A DNA stretch of 64,000 nt from Clostridium sp. N3C (GTDB lineage Bacteria > Bacillota > Clostridia > Clostridiales > Clostridiaceae). This document shows, piece after piece, positions 16,745-25,985 of this stretch. Position 1 is the stretch's first letter; each line of letters begins with the position of its first letter. The notes under the pieces are model-generated. The model did no database searches, was not told the DNA's origin, and saw only the letters and a program-made list of their open reading frames with translations. The translations under genes and the position numbers were made by a program. The stretch spans positions 1 through 64,000 of the forward strand of contig NZ_FMJL01000013.1 of assembly GCF_900095445.1 (NCBI RefSeq), read 5' to 3'.

Positions 16745-17938
16745 ATGAATAATACACCTAATGCTAACAGGAAACATATAGCTATTTATGGTAAGACAAA
16801 CTCTGGCAAGTCCTCTCTTTTAAATGCCATAATAGGTCAAGAAATTTCAATAGTTTCAGATTTAGAAGGAACCACCACTGACCCAGTAAAAAAGGCTATG
16901 GAACTTATACCTTATGGTCCAGTACTTTTTATTGATACTGCTGGTTTAGGGGATAATAGTGAAATTGGTAATTTAAGAGTAGAAAGAACCTTAAAAGTGC
17001 TTCAAAATACTGATTTTGCTCTCTATGTTTTAGATGTAAAAGATAAAGATCTGTCTGTTTATAAGGATACCCTAAAACTATTTAAAAAATATAACATTCC
17101 TTTTATGACAGTTATTAATAAAATAGATACTGCCACAGAGGAAGAATTAGAATCTGCTAAGGAAGAACACAAAGATGCGGTTTTTGTTTCCGCTTTAAAA
17201 GAAGAGAATATACTTGATTTAAAGGATGAGCTTATAAAAAGGCTACAAAAAGAAGAAGAGGATCCCCCTTTGATTGGAGATCTTATTCCTTATAACGGTA
17301 AGGTAGTAATGGTTGTTCCTATAGATTCAGAAGCTCCAAAAGGAAGATTGATTCTACCTCAAGTACAATTGATCCGCGACTGCTTAGATCATGGCATAAA
17401 AAGCTACGTTGTTAGGGATACAGAGCTGGAGGAAGCTTTGAAGGATCTATCTGACATAGATATAGTAGTAACAGATTCTCAAGCTTTTAAAAAGGTAAGT
17501 GAGATAGTACCACCTAATATTAAACTCACAAGTTTTTCTATACTGCAGGCTAGATGTAAAGGTGATTTAAATACCTTTATTGAAGGTGTTAAAAAAATAA
17601 AAGATCTAGATGAAAACTCAAAAATTTTAATAAGTGAAAGCTGCACACACAATCATTCTCATGAAGATATTGGCAGAATTAAAATACCAAGACTTTTAAA
17701 CCAACATGTTGAAAAAAAACTAAATTATGAATTTAAAATGGGTCATGATTTCCCGGCAAATTTAGAAGACTACGACCTTGTTATACACTGTGGCTCCTGC
17801 ATGTTAAACAGAAAAACTATGCTGACAAGAATAGCACTATGTAAGGAAAAAGGTGTAGCCATTACTAACTATGGAATTATACTAGCTTATTTAACAGGAA
17901 TATTGGACAGATCTATTGAATTTATAGAGAGCAATTAA
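16745..17938 (+). CDS. hydF: [FeFe]-hydrogenase maturation GTPase HydF
   Basis: Scaffold protein of 397 residues on which the two-iron subcluster is assembled before transfer to the hydrogenase. N-terminal GTPase: P loop GKTNSGKSS (16-24), DTAGLGD and NKID. A dimerisation domain follows, then the cluster-binding domain with Cys300 in SCTHNHSH and Cys349/Cys352 in HCGSC. All three cysteines match those of known HydF proteins. RBS GGAGG lies within the last codons of hydE. A terminator follows. hydG and the hydrogenase genes are not in the window. Confidence 0.95.
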   Translation: MNNTPNANRKHIAIYGKTNSGKSSLLNAIIGQEISIVSDLEGTTTDPVKKAMELIPYGPVLFIDTAGLGDNSEIGNLRVERTLKVLQNTDFALYVLDVKDKDLSVYKDTLKLFKKYNIPFMTVINKIDTATEEELESAKEEHKDAVFVSALKEENILDLKDELIKRLQKEEEDPPLIGDLIPYNGKVVMVVPIDSEAPKGRLILPQVQLIRDCLDHGIKSYVVRDTELEEALKDLSDIDIVVTDSQAFKKVSEIVPPNIKLTSFSILQARCKGDLNTFIEGVKKIKDLDENSKILISESCTHNHSHEDIGRIKIPRLLNQHVEKKLNYEFKMGHDFPANLEDYDLVIHCGSCMLNRKTMLTRIALCKEKGVAITNYGIILAYLTGILDRSIEFIESN

Positions 17939-17983
17939 CTATGCTTTTAGCTTATAAGGACTGGCTTTCTTAATTTTAATATA

Positions 17984-18027
17984 CAAAGGCCGTAGTATTA
18001 ACTGCTAATACTACAGCCTTTGTTTTA
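17984..18027 (+). terminator. Terminator of hydE-hydF
   Basis: Hairpin with arms CAAAGGCCGTAGTATTA (17984-18000) and TAATACTACAGCCTTTG (18006-18022), one mismatch, followed by TTTTATC. Confidence 0.8.
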
Positions 18028-18064
18028 TCTCTCATTTCCATAGAAAAATACTTTAATATTCTAC

Positions 18065-19276
18065 TTAATCCTTAAAATAATCGGTAAAAAGCTCTGACCA
18101 CTTAGTAGCATAGTCGCCTACCGCCCATTGATTTACCACTATTTGCTGATTGCCATCAATATCTATAGTCACAGCAGCATTTTCCAAGCCTTCTGCAGGA
18201 TTATTGAATACCATTAATTTATTATTTGTTAGCACTATTAATAGATCCTCATTTGGAGAAGATACAGCATCAACAGCCTCTGGAATCGCTTCTAAAATTT
18301 CTTCCCACTTTAGGCATAAACTATCATGAGATACTAAAGCTTCTGGAACATCACCCTCATAATCCACATAATCCTCTACAGTATAAAACCAACTTCCATT
18401 ACCCTCATGGGTAAATTCATTAAAAACTGGTATTGAAATTGTCCATCTACCTCGTTTTCTTTTTAAAACTAAATTATCTAAATCCATTACTCTTTTTTTC
18501 TTTATAAAATCAAACTCTTCATCATTGTTATTAGAGTTTTTGGATTTAAAGTCTTCTGCAATCTTAATTAATTCATTCTGCTGAGCTTTACTAAGCATAT
18601 CAAATAGCTTAGTTTTTTCTTGTCTTTTACTACTATCTCCAAGGCTTTCGATATTATAAAATTGCATGGCATTAAAACCGCTCCTAAAGGTTCCACCACC
18701 GGTAATATAATCATCAGTCATGATAGACACATATTTGTTTCCAACATATATGGGCCATTCCACATGAAAATTAAAGGGATTTAGGCCATTATCCTCGAGA
18801 TACTCCTCTTGAAAGGACTTCTCTGTAAATATTCCCTTTCTTTCCTGGCCTAATATATTACTATTAATTGCTTTAAAGTTGTAATAATAACTATATTTAA
18901 GATAAAAATCTTCACTATCAATATTCTCATTTTTTTCCTTAAGTTCAATGCTATCGTTATATAATTCGTAAAAATTATCTCCTACTGGTGTTACTAAGGC
19001 ATCTTTCTTTTTCTTAGTTGCAATCTTACCATCCTCGGAATATATCCAATAGGAGGTATAAGTATGGGCAGCTTTTCCTCCAATACCTTCCTCATTGTCA
19101 TCTTTAGTAGTAGCTGTAGATAAACCTATGAGAACTCCTGCTTTATTAAAAGTGTTTGCTCCCTTGCTATTATTAACTTTTTTATTTACTTCTTCACTGT
19201 TCTTAGTACAGCCTAAAAAAATAGTCATAAAAATACCTAATATTAAAGTAACTATTATTATGTGTTTTTTCTTCAC
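18065..19276 (-). CDS. Putative lipoprotein of unknown function
   Basis: Predicted lipoprotein of 403 residues. The first 23 residues form a signal with lipobox IFLGC (lipidated Cys about 23). The remainder is a hydrophilic extracellular protein with many acidic and aromatic residues and no enzyme motif I recognise. Sections such as the GGGTFRSGFNA stretch in the middle recall the DUF3298/RsiV-like fold, but this is weak. Start is GTG with RBS AAAGGAG. It is single, between the hydF terminator and the hemerythrin gene. Confidence 0.75.
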   Translation of the reverse strand: MKKKHIIIVTLILGIFMTIFLGCTKNSEEVNKKVNNSKGANTFNKAGVLIGLSTATTKDDNEEGIGGKAAHTYTSYWIYSEDGKIATKKKKDALVTPVGDNFYELYNDSIELKEKNENIDSEDFYLKYSYYYNFKAINSNILGQERKGIFTEKSFQEEYLEDNGLNPFNFHVEWPIYVGNKYVSIMTDDYITGGGTFRSGFNAMQFYNIESLGDSSKRQEKTKLFDMLSKAQQNELIKIAEDFKSKNSNNNDEEFDFIKKKRVMDLDNLVLKRKRGRWTISIPVFNEFTHEGNGSWFYTVEDYVDYEGDVPEALVSHDSLCLKWEEILEAIPEAVDAVSSPNEDLLIVLTNNKLMVFNNPAEGLENAAVTIDIDGNQQIVVNQWAVGDYATKWSELFTDYFKD

Positions 19277-19349
19277 AAAATTTATCTCCTTTAGTTTTAT
19301 AGTGTGGAAAATTTATTTATCTATTTTCCAGCTAATTATATATTAAATA

Positions 19350-19742
19350 TTATTTATTATTTATTTTCTTATCTTCTTCAAGAATATGCTTCAATATCCA
19401 TTCAAATATAAAAGCCAACAAATCCTTTAAGTAACCATCTTGATTTTCATCGATTTCCTTTAAATCAACTTCATTAATCTTTTTTATAAAGTAATCATGT
19501 TGTGCTTTTTGGCTTAAAAAACCATTATAAGATACAGATTTCATGTATTCTTCTTCGTAATGAAAATGATATAAAGTATACTGTCTTAACTCTTCAATAA
19601 TTTCAATTATATTGTCGTACTTGTCCAATTTAAAATCATCATATAATAAATCATAAGCCCTATTACCAATTTCAAAAAGATGCTTGTGCTGTTCATCTAT
19701 CTTTTCTATTCCTATACAATATTCATCTTTCCACTTCAACAT
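19350..19742 (-). CDS. Bacteriohemerythrin
   Basis: Four-helix O2/NO-binding or iron-storing protein of 130 residues with a non-haem di-iron site. Ligands are visible in the standard order: His in DEQHKHLFE, His and Glu in LYHFHYEEEYM, His in KAQHDYF, and His plus Asp in ILKHILEEDKK. There is no partner domain, so it is the single-domain type. RBS AAGGAGG favours the ATG at 19742 (MLKWKDEY) over the upstream in-frame start at 19763. In anaerobes such proteins are linked to oxygen protection or sensing. Confidence 0.93.
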   Translation of the reverse strand: MLKWKDEYCIGIEKIDEQHKHLFEIGNRAYDLLYDDFKLDKYDNIIEIIEELRQYTLYHFHYEEEYMKSVSYNGFLSQKAQHDYFIKKINEVDLKEIDENQDGYLKDLLAFIFEWILKHILEEDKKINNK

Positions 19743-19886
19743 ATCCATCCTCCTTAATATCATTCATTTACTATTGTTTATTATAATACAAGTACTATAG
19801 TATTTTAAAGTATTACGTGGAAATATTTTATTACAAAATAATTATATGTATATTTTTAATTTTTCTTATAATCATATATTAGTACA

Positions 19887-19920
19887 CAAAAAAACATTTC
19901 ATCCTTCAGGATAAAATGTT
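19887..19920 (-). terminator. Terminator of the HesB-like gene
   Basis: Stem AACATTTTATCC/GGATGAAATGTT with a TGAA loop, followed by a run of seven T on the minus strand. Confidence 0.8.
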
Positions 19921-19947
19921 ATTTATTATCAATTAACTTATTTGATT

Positions 19948-20220
19948 TTAATAATTATAATTTTTCTTTATATCTACTCCATGTTCTGTTTTTTCTATGT
20001 ATACATTACCAACTAAAAAGGAAAAATCTTTGCTTGCAACAAATTTAATGCCTTCTAACTCATAGCATTCATCATCATCTTTTTGCCTATCATAAACCAT
20101 TTCCATTTCTGCTGTACCACAACAAACCTCACATAATTGAAATCTTACAGCATTCTTCTCTTTGTCTTTTAAATAATCTTTTAAATATTCTATAGCTTCT
20201 CTGCTAGCTATAACCTTCAT
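19948..20220 (-). CDS. HesB/IscA-like protein
   Basis: Small protein of 90 residues resembling the HesB/IscA/ErpA fold: N-terminal VIASREAIEYLKDYL, a central beta-rich part and FSFLVGNVYIE. Conserved cysteines occur as LCEVCCGTAEM near 29-33 rather than in the classical C-terminal CGCG position, so this belongs to the divergent clostridial HesB-like group whose Fe-S role is unproven. RBS AGGGGGA. Single gene with its own terminator. Confidence 0.75.
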   Translation of the reverse strand: MKVIASREAIEYLKDYLKDKEKNAVRFQLCEVCCGTAEMEMVYDRQKDDDECYELEGIKFVASKDFSFLVGNVYIEKTEHGVDIKKNYNY

Positions 20221-20389
20221 GCTAATCCCCCTATAATTTAAATTATTTCTACAATTAATTTACTTCCATCAAAAAAACTTCTCCATCTTCCTGACCCATA
20301 CCACCTCAATTATCTACGAAATAGAGAATCCACTTATAGGTATTATAATTAATATATATTATACCATAAGATCTTATTATATATTAACT

Positions 20390-20423
20390 AAAGGCACCAG
20401 AAAAATACCTTCCTAGTGCCTTT
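20390..20423 (-). other. Hairpin downstream of the DUF3592 gene
   Basis: Arms AAAGGCACTAG and CTGGTGCCTTT (one G-U pair) on the minus strand. No T-tract follows, so it may be a weak terminator or an mRNA-end structure. Confidence 0.45.
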
Positions 20424-20441
20424 ACTTTGAATTACATATTT

Positions 20442-20882
20442 TTATTGAATCATATAATTTTTATACCTAAATAGACGGCTCAAAAGATAAACAAAAAATA
20501 TAAAAAAACCACCGGCTACAGAAGTTATAGGAACATACCAAATATTCTCTATAGAATCTATTAATACTTCCCTAGGATTGCTCTTATTATAGCGAAAAGT
20601 TACCTTTTCACCTAGCTTGCTTTTTTCCTTTTTATCCGGATAAATACTTGTGCCAACTACTTTTTCTCCTGTTTCCTTAACAGTAAAGCTAACTTTAGGA
20701 TATTTATAATTCCGCCAGCCATCATGTCGTTCTAAGATAATGTCATAACCTATTATTTCCCCTGCAGTAACCTCACTGTTCCTTATGAAAGATATTACTT
20801 GAGCAAACTTAAATAAACCATATATTATAAGGAAAGAGGAAACAAAGATTACAAAGGCCTTAATTGGATCTATTATTTTCAT
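20442..20882 (-). CDS. DUF3592-like membrane protein
   Basis: Protein of about 146 residues with a membrane helix near each end (FVIFVSSFLIIYGLF, about 9-24, and WYVPITSVAGGFFIFFVYLL, about 117-137) and an extracytoplasmic beta domain between them. The central pattern, GEIIGYDI, KYPKVSFTVKETGEKVVGTS and VTFRYNKSNPREVLID, is that of DUF3592. Function unknown. The start is uncertain: GGAG ends one base before this ATG, and in-frame GTG/TTG codons lie up to 15 nt upstream. Confidence 0.75.
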   Translation of the reverse strand: MKIIDPIKAFVIFVSSFLIIYGLFKFAQVISFIRNSEVTAGEIIGYDIILERHDGWRNYKYPKVSFTVKETGEKVVGTSIYPDKKEKSKLGEKVTFRYNKSNPREVLIDSIENIWYVPITSVAGGFFIFFVYLLSRLFRYKNYMIQ

Positions 20883-20951
20883 TCTCCTTCTCACCAACTT
20901 TTAATTAGTTGCCATTTATACTAGCTTATGCAAATTAAGACGAAGAAGGAA

Positions 20952-22394
20952 CTATTTCTTCCAAAACTGCCTACTAAATAGAAGAAGTAAAGGATATATC
21001 TCTAATCGACCTGCAAGCATACAAAAAGACATTACCAATTTGCTAAAGTCTGAAAAGGATGAGAAGTTACCCATAGGTCCTACTTCTCCTAAGCCTGGAC
21101 CAACATTGCCTAAAGTAGTTGCTACTGCAGAAATATTAGTTATCATATCCTTTCCATCCAAAGATACTAATATCAATGCAACAAAATAAATAAATATATA
21201 TATTACAAAAAAGCTTGAAATTGCCGATAAAGTGCCCTCATTTACTGTTTTTCCACCATATTTTACAGTGGACACTGACTTTGGATGAATTATTTTATGG
21301 ACTTCTCTTTTAACAGACTTAAATAATAGTAGTATTCTTATATTTTTAACAGATCCAGCTGTGGAGCCAGCACATCCACCAATAAACATTAATATTAACA
21401 ATATAGTCTTACTAAAAGTTGGCCACTGATTAAAGTCTGTACTAGCATAACCAGTAGTAGTAATTATTGTAACAACCTGAAAAGCAGCTTGTCTTAAAGA
21501 TTTCCCAAAACTATGAAAAATATTAACATTTAGATTAAAAGTAATTAAGATTGTAGCCACTAAAACAATAACAGCATATAATCTAAATTCTTCATCCTTA
21601 AGGAAATCTTTTATATTTCCTTTAATAGCTAAGTAATACAAGGAAAAATTAATACCACAAGAAAAACAGAATATGGTTATGATAATTTCTGCAGCTAAAT
21701 TATTATAATAGCCAACACTCATACTTTTGTTAGAAAATCCACCTGTACCTACTGATCCAAAGGTATAAATACAGCAATCATATAAAGGTAAGCCACTAAT
21801 TTTAAGTAAAATTATTTCAATAATGGTTATTACAATATATATTTCATATAGTATTATAGCAGTTTTCTTCAACCTAGGTACTAATTTCCCTGGATTAGGA
21901 CCAGGACTTTCTGCCTTCATTATCTGCATATTTCCTGCTCCTATATTAGGTAATATAGCCATGGTCAGAACTAATATTCCCATTCCGCCTATCCAGTGGG
22001 TAAAGCTTCTCCAAAAGGTTAATCCTAATGGAAGAGCTTCTACATTTGTTAAAATACTAGAACCTGTAGTTGTTAAACCTGATACAGTTTCAAAAAAACA
22101 GTCAACTAAAGACGGAATTGCTCCACTGAAATAAAAAGGCAGTGATCCAAAAAAAGATGCTAAAATCCATCCAATTGCTGCTATGGCAAAACCATCTCTT
22201 GCATATATAGTTTTATTTTTGGGTTTAATAAAGAGGCTACATAAACCAATAATTAGCAATATTCCAATAGTATATAAAAAGGCAGTTACATCACTACCTT
22301 TATACCAAATTGCTACCCCTAAAGAAGGAATCATTGCCAATGCTTCACATATTAATAATATCCCCAATTCTTTTAATACCATTAAGTAATTCAT
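20952..22394 (-). CDS. trkH: Trk/Ktr potassium uptake membrane subunit TrkH
   Basis: K+ channel-like transporter of 480 residues with four M1-P-M2 repeats. The four selectivity loops are visible in order: SGLTTTGSS, GSVGTGGFS, TIITTTGYAS and TTLGNVGPGLGEVG. It is gated by the cytoplasmic TrkA encoded immediately upstream. GGAGG eight bases before the ATG at 22394 (MNYLMVL) fixes the start over an in-frame codon at 22409. The gene starts 50 nt inside the 3' end of trkA in a different frame, so the two are translated from one mRNA and probably coupled. Confidence 0.94.
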   Translation of the reverse strand: MNYLMVLKELGILLICEALAMIPSLGVAIWYKGSDVTAFLYTIGILLIIGLCSLFIKPKNKTIYARDGFAIAAIGWILASFFGSLPFYFSGAIPSLVDCFFETVSGLTTTGSSILTNVEALPLGLTFWRSFTHWIGGMGILVLTMAILPNIGAGNMQIMKAESPGPNPGKLVPRLKKTAIILYEIYIVITIIEIILLKISGLPLYDCCIYTFGSVGTGGFSNKSMSVGYYNNLAAEIIITIFCFSCGINFSLYYLAIKGNIKDFLKDEEFRLYAVIVLVATILITFNLNVNIFHSFGKSLRQAAFQVVTIITTTGYASTDFNQWPTFSKTILLILMFIGGCAGSTAGSVKNIRILLLFKSVKREVHKIIHPKSVSTVKYGGKTVNEGTLSAISSFFVIYIFIYFVALILVSLDGKDMITNISAVATTLGNVGPGLGEVGPMGNFSSFSDFSKLVMSFCMLAGRLEIYPLLLLFSRQFWKK

Positions 22395-23754
22395 TTTGTA
22401 ATCCTCCATTTGCTTTAGATATCAACTCTTTAGGTGTGGATATATTCTGCTTTTTAGTTATAACGATTATCCTATCACCTGCCTTAATAAGATCTTTACC
22501 ATGAGGTACTACAACTTCTTTTCTTCTTACTATAGTAGCAATAATTGTATCAGACACTATCTTTATATTTTTAAGAGGTTTATCAATAAGTCCACTGGAT
22601 TTATCTACTGCAAATTCTATAACCTCAGCTTGTCCGTCAACAATTCTATGTAAAGACTCTACAGATTTTCCCCTTACAAATTTTAAAATAAGATTTGTTG
22701 TTATTTGCTTTGGACTAATTACCGTATCTAAACCTAAATGAGTAACTATATTATCATAATTGGTTCTACTAACCTTAGTTATAACCTTTTTTACTCCTAA
22801 ATTTTTAGCAATTAAGGAGGCCATAATATTTTCTTCATCAATACCTGTAACCGCAATAAATCCATCTATTGTATCAATATTCTCTGATCTTAATACCGCT
22901 TCATCGGTACCATCATCATTAATTATAAGAGCATTAGGTAATTCATCTGCCAGTTCAAGGCATCTACTACTATTAATTTCTATTATTTTAGTATTTATAC
23001 CCATTCCAACTAGAAGTTTGTACAAATAATAGGTTATTCTTCCTCCACCTACAATAATAACATTCTTAATTTTGTCTGGATTTTTTCCATGGTACTTGCA
23101 AAAGCTGTATACACTAGAAGGATTACCAATAACATATATATGATCATTTTCCTCAATTACTGTGGATCCATTTGGTACAAGCACTTTATTATTTCTTACT
23201 ATTATTCCTATAAGAACCGTTGACTTTGATTCCTTGTCTATATCTGCTATAGTTTTACCAATTAAGCCCATGCCTTCTCTTACTATAAAATCTACCATTC
23301 TTACTCTGCCTTTAGCAAAGTTCTCTACATTAATGGCAGAAGTAAATCCCATAGAACGAGCAATTTCTTCTGCTGCAGCAAACTCAGGATTTATTACAAA
23401 ATCCAAACCTATCTGATCTTTTATTATAGATAGCTCCTGTGAATATTCAGGATTTCTAACTCTTGCTACCGCTTTTTTTGCTCCTAACTTTTTGGCTGTT
23501 AAGCAACAAAGCATATTTACTTCATCACTACCAGTAACTGCAATTATTAGATCAGTATCTATCACTCCAGCTTCCATAAGAATGTTAGTGCTGACCCCAT
23601 TACCTTTTATACACAAAACATCTAAGTTTTCATCGGCCTTTGCTAAAGCATCAGCATCCTTATCAATAACAGTTATATCATAATTTTGATCCATAGCTAA
23701 ATTTTCTGCTAATGTATATCCAACCTTACCGGCTCCAACGATAATGATTTTCAT
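22345..23754 (-). CDS. trkA: Trk system potassium uptake regulatory protein TrkA
   Basis: Cytoplasmic gating subunit of 469 residues with two tandem RCK units. The first nucleotide-binding motif is IIVGAGKVGYTLAENL (3-18); the second is VIIVGGGRITYYLYKLL near 232-248. Each Rossmann part is followed by an RCK-C domain (VLIGIIVRNNKVLVPNGSTVIEENDHIYVIG; TIVRRKEVVVPHGKDLIKAGDRIIVI). It binds NAD(H) or adenine nucleotides to control TrkH. The RBS GAAGGAGG precedes the start. A small gene lies 18 nt upstream in the same direction, likely the first of this operon. Confidence 0.95.
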   Translation of the reverse strand: MKIIIVGAGKVGYTLAENLAMDQNYDITVIDKDADALAKADENLDVLCIKGNGVSTNILMEAGVIDTDLIIAVTGSDEVNMLCCLTAKKLGAKKAVARVRNPEYSQELSIIKDQIGLDFVINPEFAAAEEIARSMGFTSAINVENFAKGRVRMVDFIVREGMGLIGKTIADIDKESKSTVLIGIIVRNNKVLVPNGSTVIEENDHIYVIGNPSSVYSFCKYHGKNPDKIKNVIIVGGGRITYYLYKLLVGMGINTKIIEINSSRCLELADELPNALIINDDGTDEAVLRSENIDTIDGFIAVTGIDEENIMASLIAKNLGVKKVITKVSRTNYDNIVTHLGLDTVISPKQITTNLILKFVRGKSVESLHRIVDGQAEVIEFAVDKSSGLIDKPLKNIKIVSDTIIATIVRRKEVVVPHGKDLIKAGDRIIVITKKQNISTPKELISKANGGLQNELLNGIKRIGDIINM

Positions 23755-23772
23755 TAATATTATCCTCCTTCT

Positions 23773-24234
23773 CTAGTTTTCTACTAGAGGCAAACTATAA
23801 TTCCATATGTCATTGAATTTATTAGTAATCTTTTTAACTACTTCCTCATCATTAGTAACTACGCAATATTCAAAATTTACTTTAATAGTGCCATTGTGAT
23901 AATGCTTAGATGAAAAGGAAAGAATTAGAGCATAATTTCCTATTACCACTATATTGCTTCTATATTTACTATTAATCTTCATATGACCGCCTGCACTACA
24001 GATCTTGTTAATATAGTTTCTTGACACTATACCATTTCTTCCTACCATTGGTATTATAATTTTTGACTTCTTTATATTATCTGTAATCAAAGTCCTTTCA
24101 ATAATTTCTTGATACACTTCGTTATCAAAGGTTCCTGATATAAGGACTTCAGACACAGCTTCTTTTCTTAGTAACTTTTCTATATATTCCTTTAATTCCT
24201 CAACATGATCTATATAAAAAATAGCTCTTTCCAT
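23773..24234 (-). CDS. Hypothetical protein, degenerate phospholipase-D-like fold
   Basis: Protein of 153 residues, 18 nt upstream of trkA and probably in its operon. The stretch KICSAGGHMKINSKYRSNIVVIGNYALILS (split here as GGHMKI and IVVIGNYALILS) resembles the HxK...GS part of a PLD motif, with only the His-x-Lys kept and the later Asp and Ser changed. An enzyme is therefore unlikely; a nucleotide- or DNA-binding accessory role is possible. RBS AGGGGGGA. The name is a weak fold-level suggestion. Confidence 0.6.
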   Translation of the reverse strand: MERAIFYIDHVEELKEYIEKLLRKEAVSEVLISGTFDNEVYQEIIERTLITDNIKKSKIIIPMVGRNGIVSRNYINKICSAGGHMKINSKYRSNIVVIGNYALILSFSSKHYHNGTIKVNFEYCVVTNDEEVVKKITNKFNDIWNYSLPLVEN

Positions 24235-24308
24235 ATAAATCCCCCCTTTTAATCATAGAATCATGACCTTAATTCTACATCACTCACCTCTCATCATTCA
24301 ATGGCTAT

Positions 24309-24346
24309 AAAAAAACAGAAAACAGGAATTGCAAGAGCAATTCCTG
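24309..24346 (-). terminator. Terminator of the D,D-carboxypeptidase gene
   Basis: Perfect stem CAGGAATTGC/GCAATTCCTG at 24323-24346, followed on the minus strand by TTTTCTGTTTTTT. It begins right after the stop codon. Confidence 0.9.
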
Positions 24347-24348
24347 AT

Positions 24349-25698
24349 TTACTTAAATTTATACCTACTTTCCATATATTTTCTTCTTTTCTTTCTTCTT
24401 ATTGAACGTCTAATACTCTTTCTAATAAGTAGGAAAAGATAAATTAAAAGCAATATTATAATAATCCAACTAAATAATCCCTTTCCTAAAAAAACTTTAG
24501 ACTCTGTTGAAAAAACTAAATTAATCCTAGCTTCCATACTTTTAGCTGCTATAAGGTTAACCTTTCCAATAGAAACTCCATTTTTTATGTATTCTACAGT
24601 ACCAAGTACTTGACCCTGTTTTATAGGAGCAGTTATATTTGTATTTATATTTTTTACCTTTTCTATCTTCAAGTTATTTTCTCCTATCGGTAAAACAGCC
24701 TTTAGATCCTCTTCTGCTACAAGTGGAAGTTTATCCCCATCTTTGGACTTTGCTACAGAAACTGTTTCAATAACATCATTTTTCTTTACTACACTTTCCA
24801 TGGTGTAATTGCCAAAACCATATTCATACAAGGCTTTAGTGTATTGAAATACAGCATTATTACCATCTTTTACATTCATAACCGCTGCTATTAATTCCAT
24901 TCCCTCTTCATTTACAGCGGATGAAATAAGATTATTACCTGCTCCACTAGTATAGCCTGTCTTTATACCAGTAACAGTATATGTATATTCTTTAGAATCC
25001 TTAGAATATTTATATTCATTATTGTCCCACAAAAGCTTATTGCTTGTTCTTAAAGGCGGCCATTCCGTATGCTTGTTAGTTGCTGGTAATTCATTATAAT
25101 ATTCTTGTTTTACAATTTCCCTAAATTTAGGAATTGTCATAGCATGCTTTGCCATTAGTACCATATCCCTGGCGGTAGTTAGATGCTTTTTATATTCTTC
25201 TGTATCATCCATACCACAAACATTATAAAAGGTAGTATGTGTAGCTCCTAACTCCTTTGCACGCTGATTCATTCTTTCTATAAAAGCTTTTCTAGTAGGA
25301 TAAACATTTTCAGCTATGATATTAGCGGTTTCATTTGCTGATTTCACCATCATAACATTAAGCATATGCTCTAAGGTAAGATTAGTTTCACCAGCCATTA
25401 TGCCTATATTCATTCCACCGTCTCCAATATCAAATACAGCTTCTTGAGAAACTGTAACTTCCTTATTTAAATTCCCTTCTTCTAGAGCAATTATAGCAGT
25501 TAGTAATTTAGTGGTACTAGCGGGACGTATTAGAGCATCCGCATTATTTTCAGCTAAAACTAGTCCAGTTTTCGCATCAATTAATATATAAGAACACTCA
25601 CTATTAATATTAAGTGTATTATTTGAAACAGCTTGAACTCTTTTTATAGGAAACATAAATAACATAAGAATTATTAATAAAAAACTTAATCTCTTCAT
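24349..25698 (-). CDS. D-alanyl-D-alanine carboxypeptidase (PBP5 / DacF-like)
   Basis: Penicillin-binding D,D-carboxypeptidase of 449 residues that trims the terminal D-Ala of peptidoglycan stem peptides. N-terminal signal peptide (about 1-23). Active-site motifs: SXXK as PASTTKLL (Ser about 63), SXN as KSANET (about 120), KTG as GIKTGYTSG (about 249). A PBP5 C-terminal beta domain follows, then a transmembrane anchor (about 406-424) and a strongly basic cytoplasmic tail (RKSIRRSIRRKKRRK). The basic tail is longer than the usual amphipathic anchor. RBS AGGAGGAG. Confidence 0.93.
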   Translation of the reverse strand: MKRLSFLLIILMLFMFPIKRVQAVSNNTLNINSECSYILIDAKTGLVLAENNADALIRPASTTKLLTAIIALEEGNLNKEVTVSQEAVFDIGDGGMNIGIMAGETNLTLEHMLNVMMVKSANETANIIAENVYPTRKAFIERMNQRAKELGATHTTFYNVCGMDDTEEYKKHLTTARDMVLMAKHAMTIPKFREIVKQEYYNELPATNKHTEWPPLRTSNKLLWDNNEYKYSKDSKEYTYTVTGIKTGYTSGAGNNLISSAVNEEGMELIAAVMNVKDGNNAVFQYTKALYEYGFGNYTMESVVKKNDVIETVSVAKSKDGDKLPLVAEEDLKAVLPIGENNLKIEKVKNINTNITAPIKQGQVLGTVEYIKNGVSIGKVNLIAAKSMEARINLVFSTESKVFLGKGLFSWIIIILLLIYLFLLIRKSIRRSIRRKKRRKYMESRYKFK

Positions 25699-25736
25699 AA
25701 GCTCCTCCTAAGTATGTGATTCCAACCTCAACTATA

Positions 25737-25793
25737 AACTTATACATGCCTAAAAGTTAATGAAGATTCACTATTTTCAGACATGTATAAGTT
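25737..25793. repeat. 12-bp inverted repeat upstream of the D,D-carboxypeptidase gene
   Basis: AACTTATACATG (25737-25748) and its exact complement (25782-25793) enclose 33 nt that can pair partly inside. It ends about 39 nt before the start codon, in the predicted 5' UTR. No T-tract follows on the minus strand. It could be a leader structure, an operator or a poor terminator for the gene to the right. Confidence 0.55.
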
Positions 25794-25985
25794 AAATCTC
25801 ACTAATGGTATCCTATATAAAACTAATATTATAAAGATTAATTGTAGATATAAAAATTTGTACAAATACTATATTAAATTAACTATGAACTTTTGTAAAA
25901 TGTAAATATTTGCAACAGTTAAAAACAGTCATTACTTATTTCCATCCGTAGCCGTTTGTATAATTATTTCCTACAGAATAAGGCT

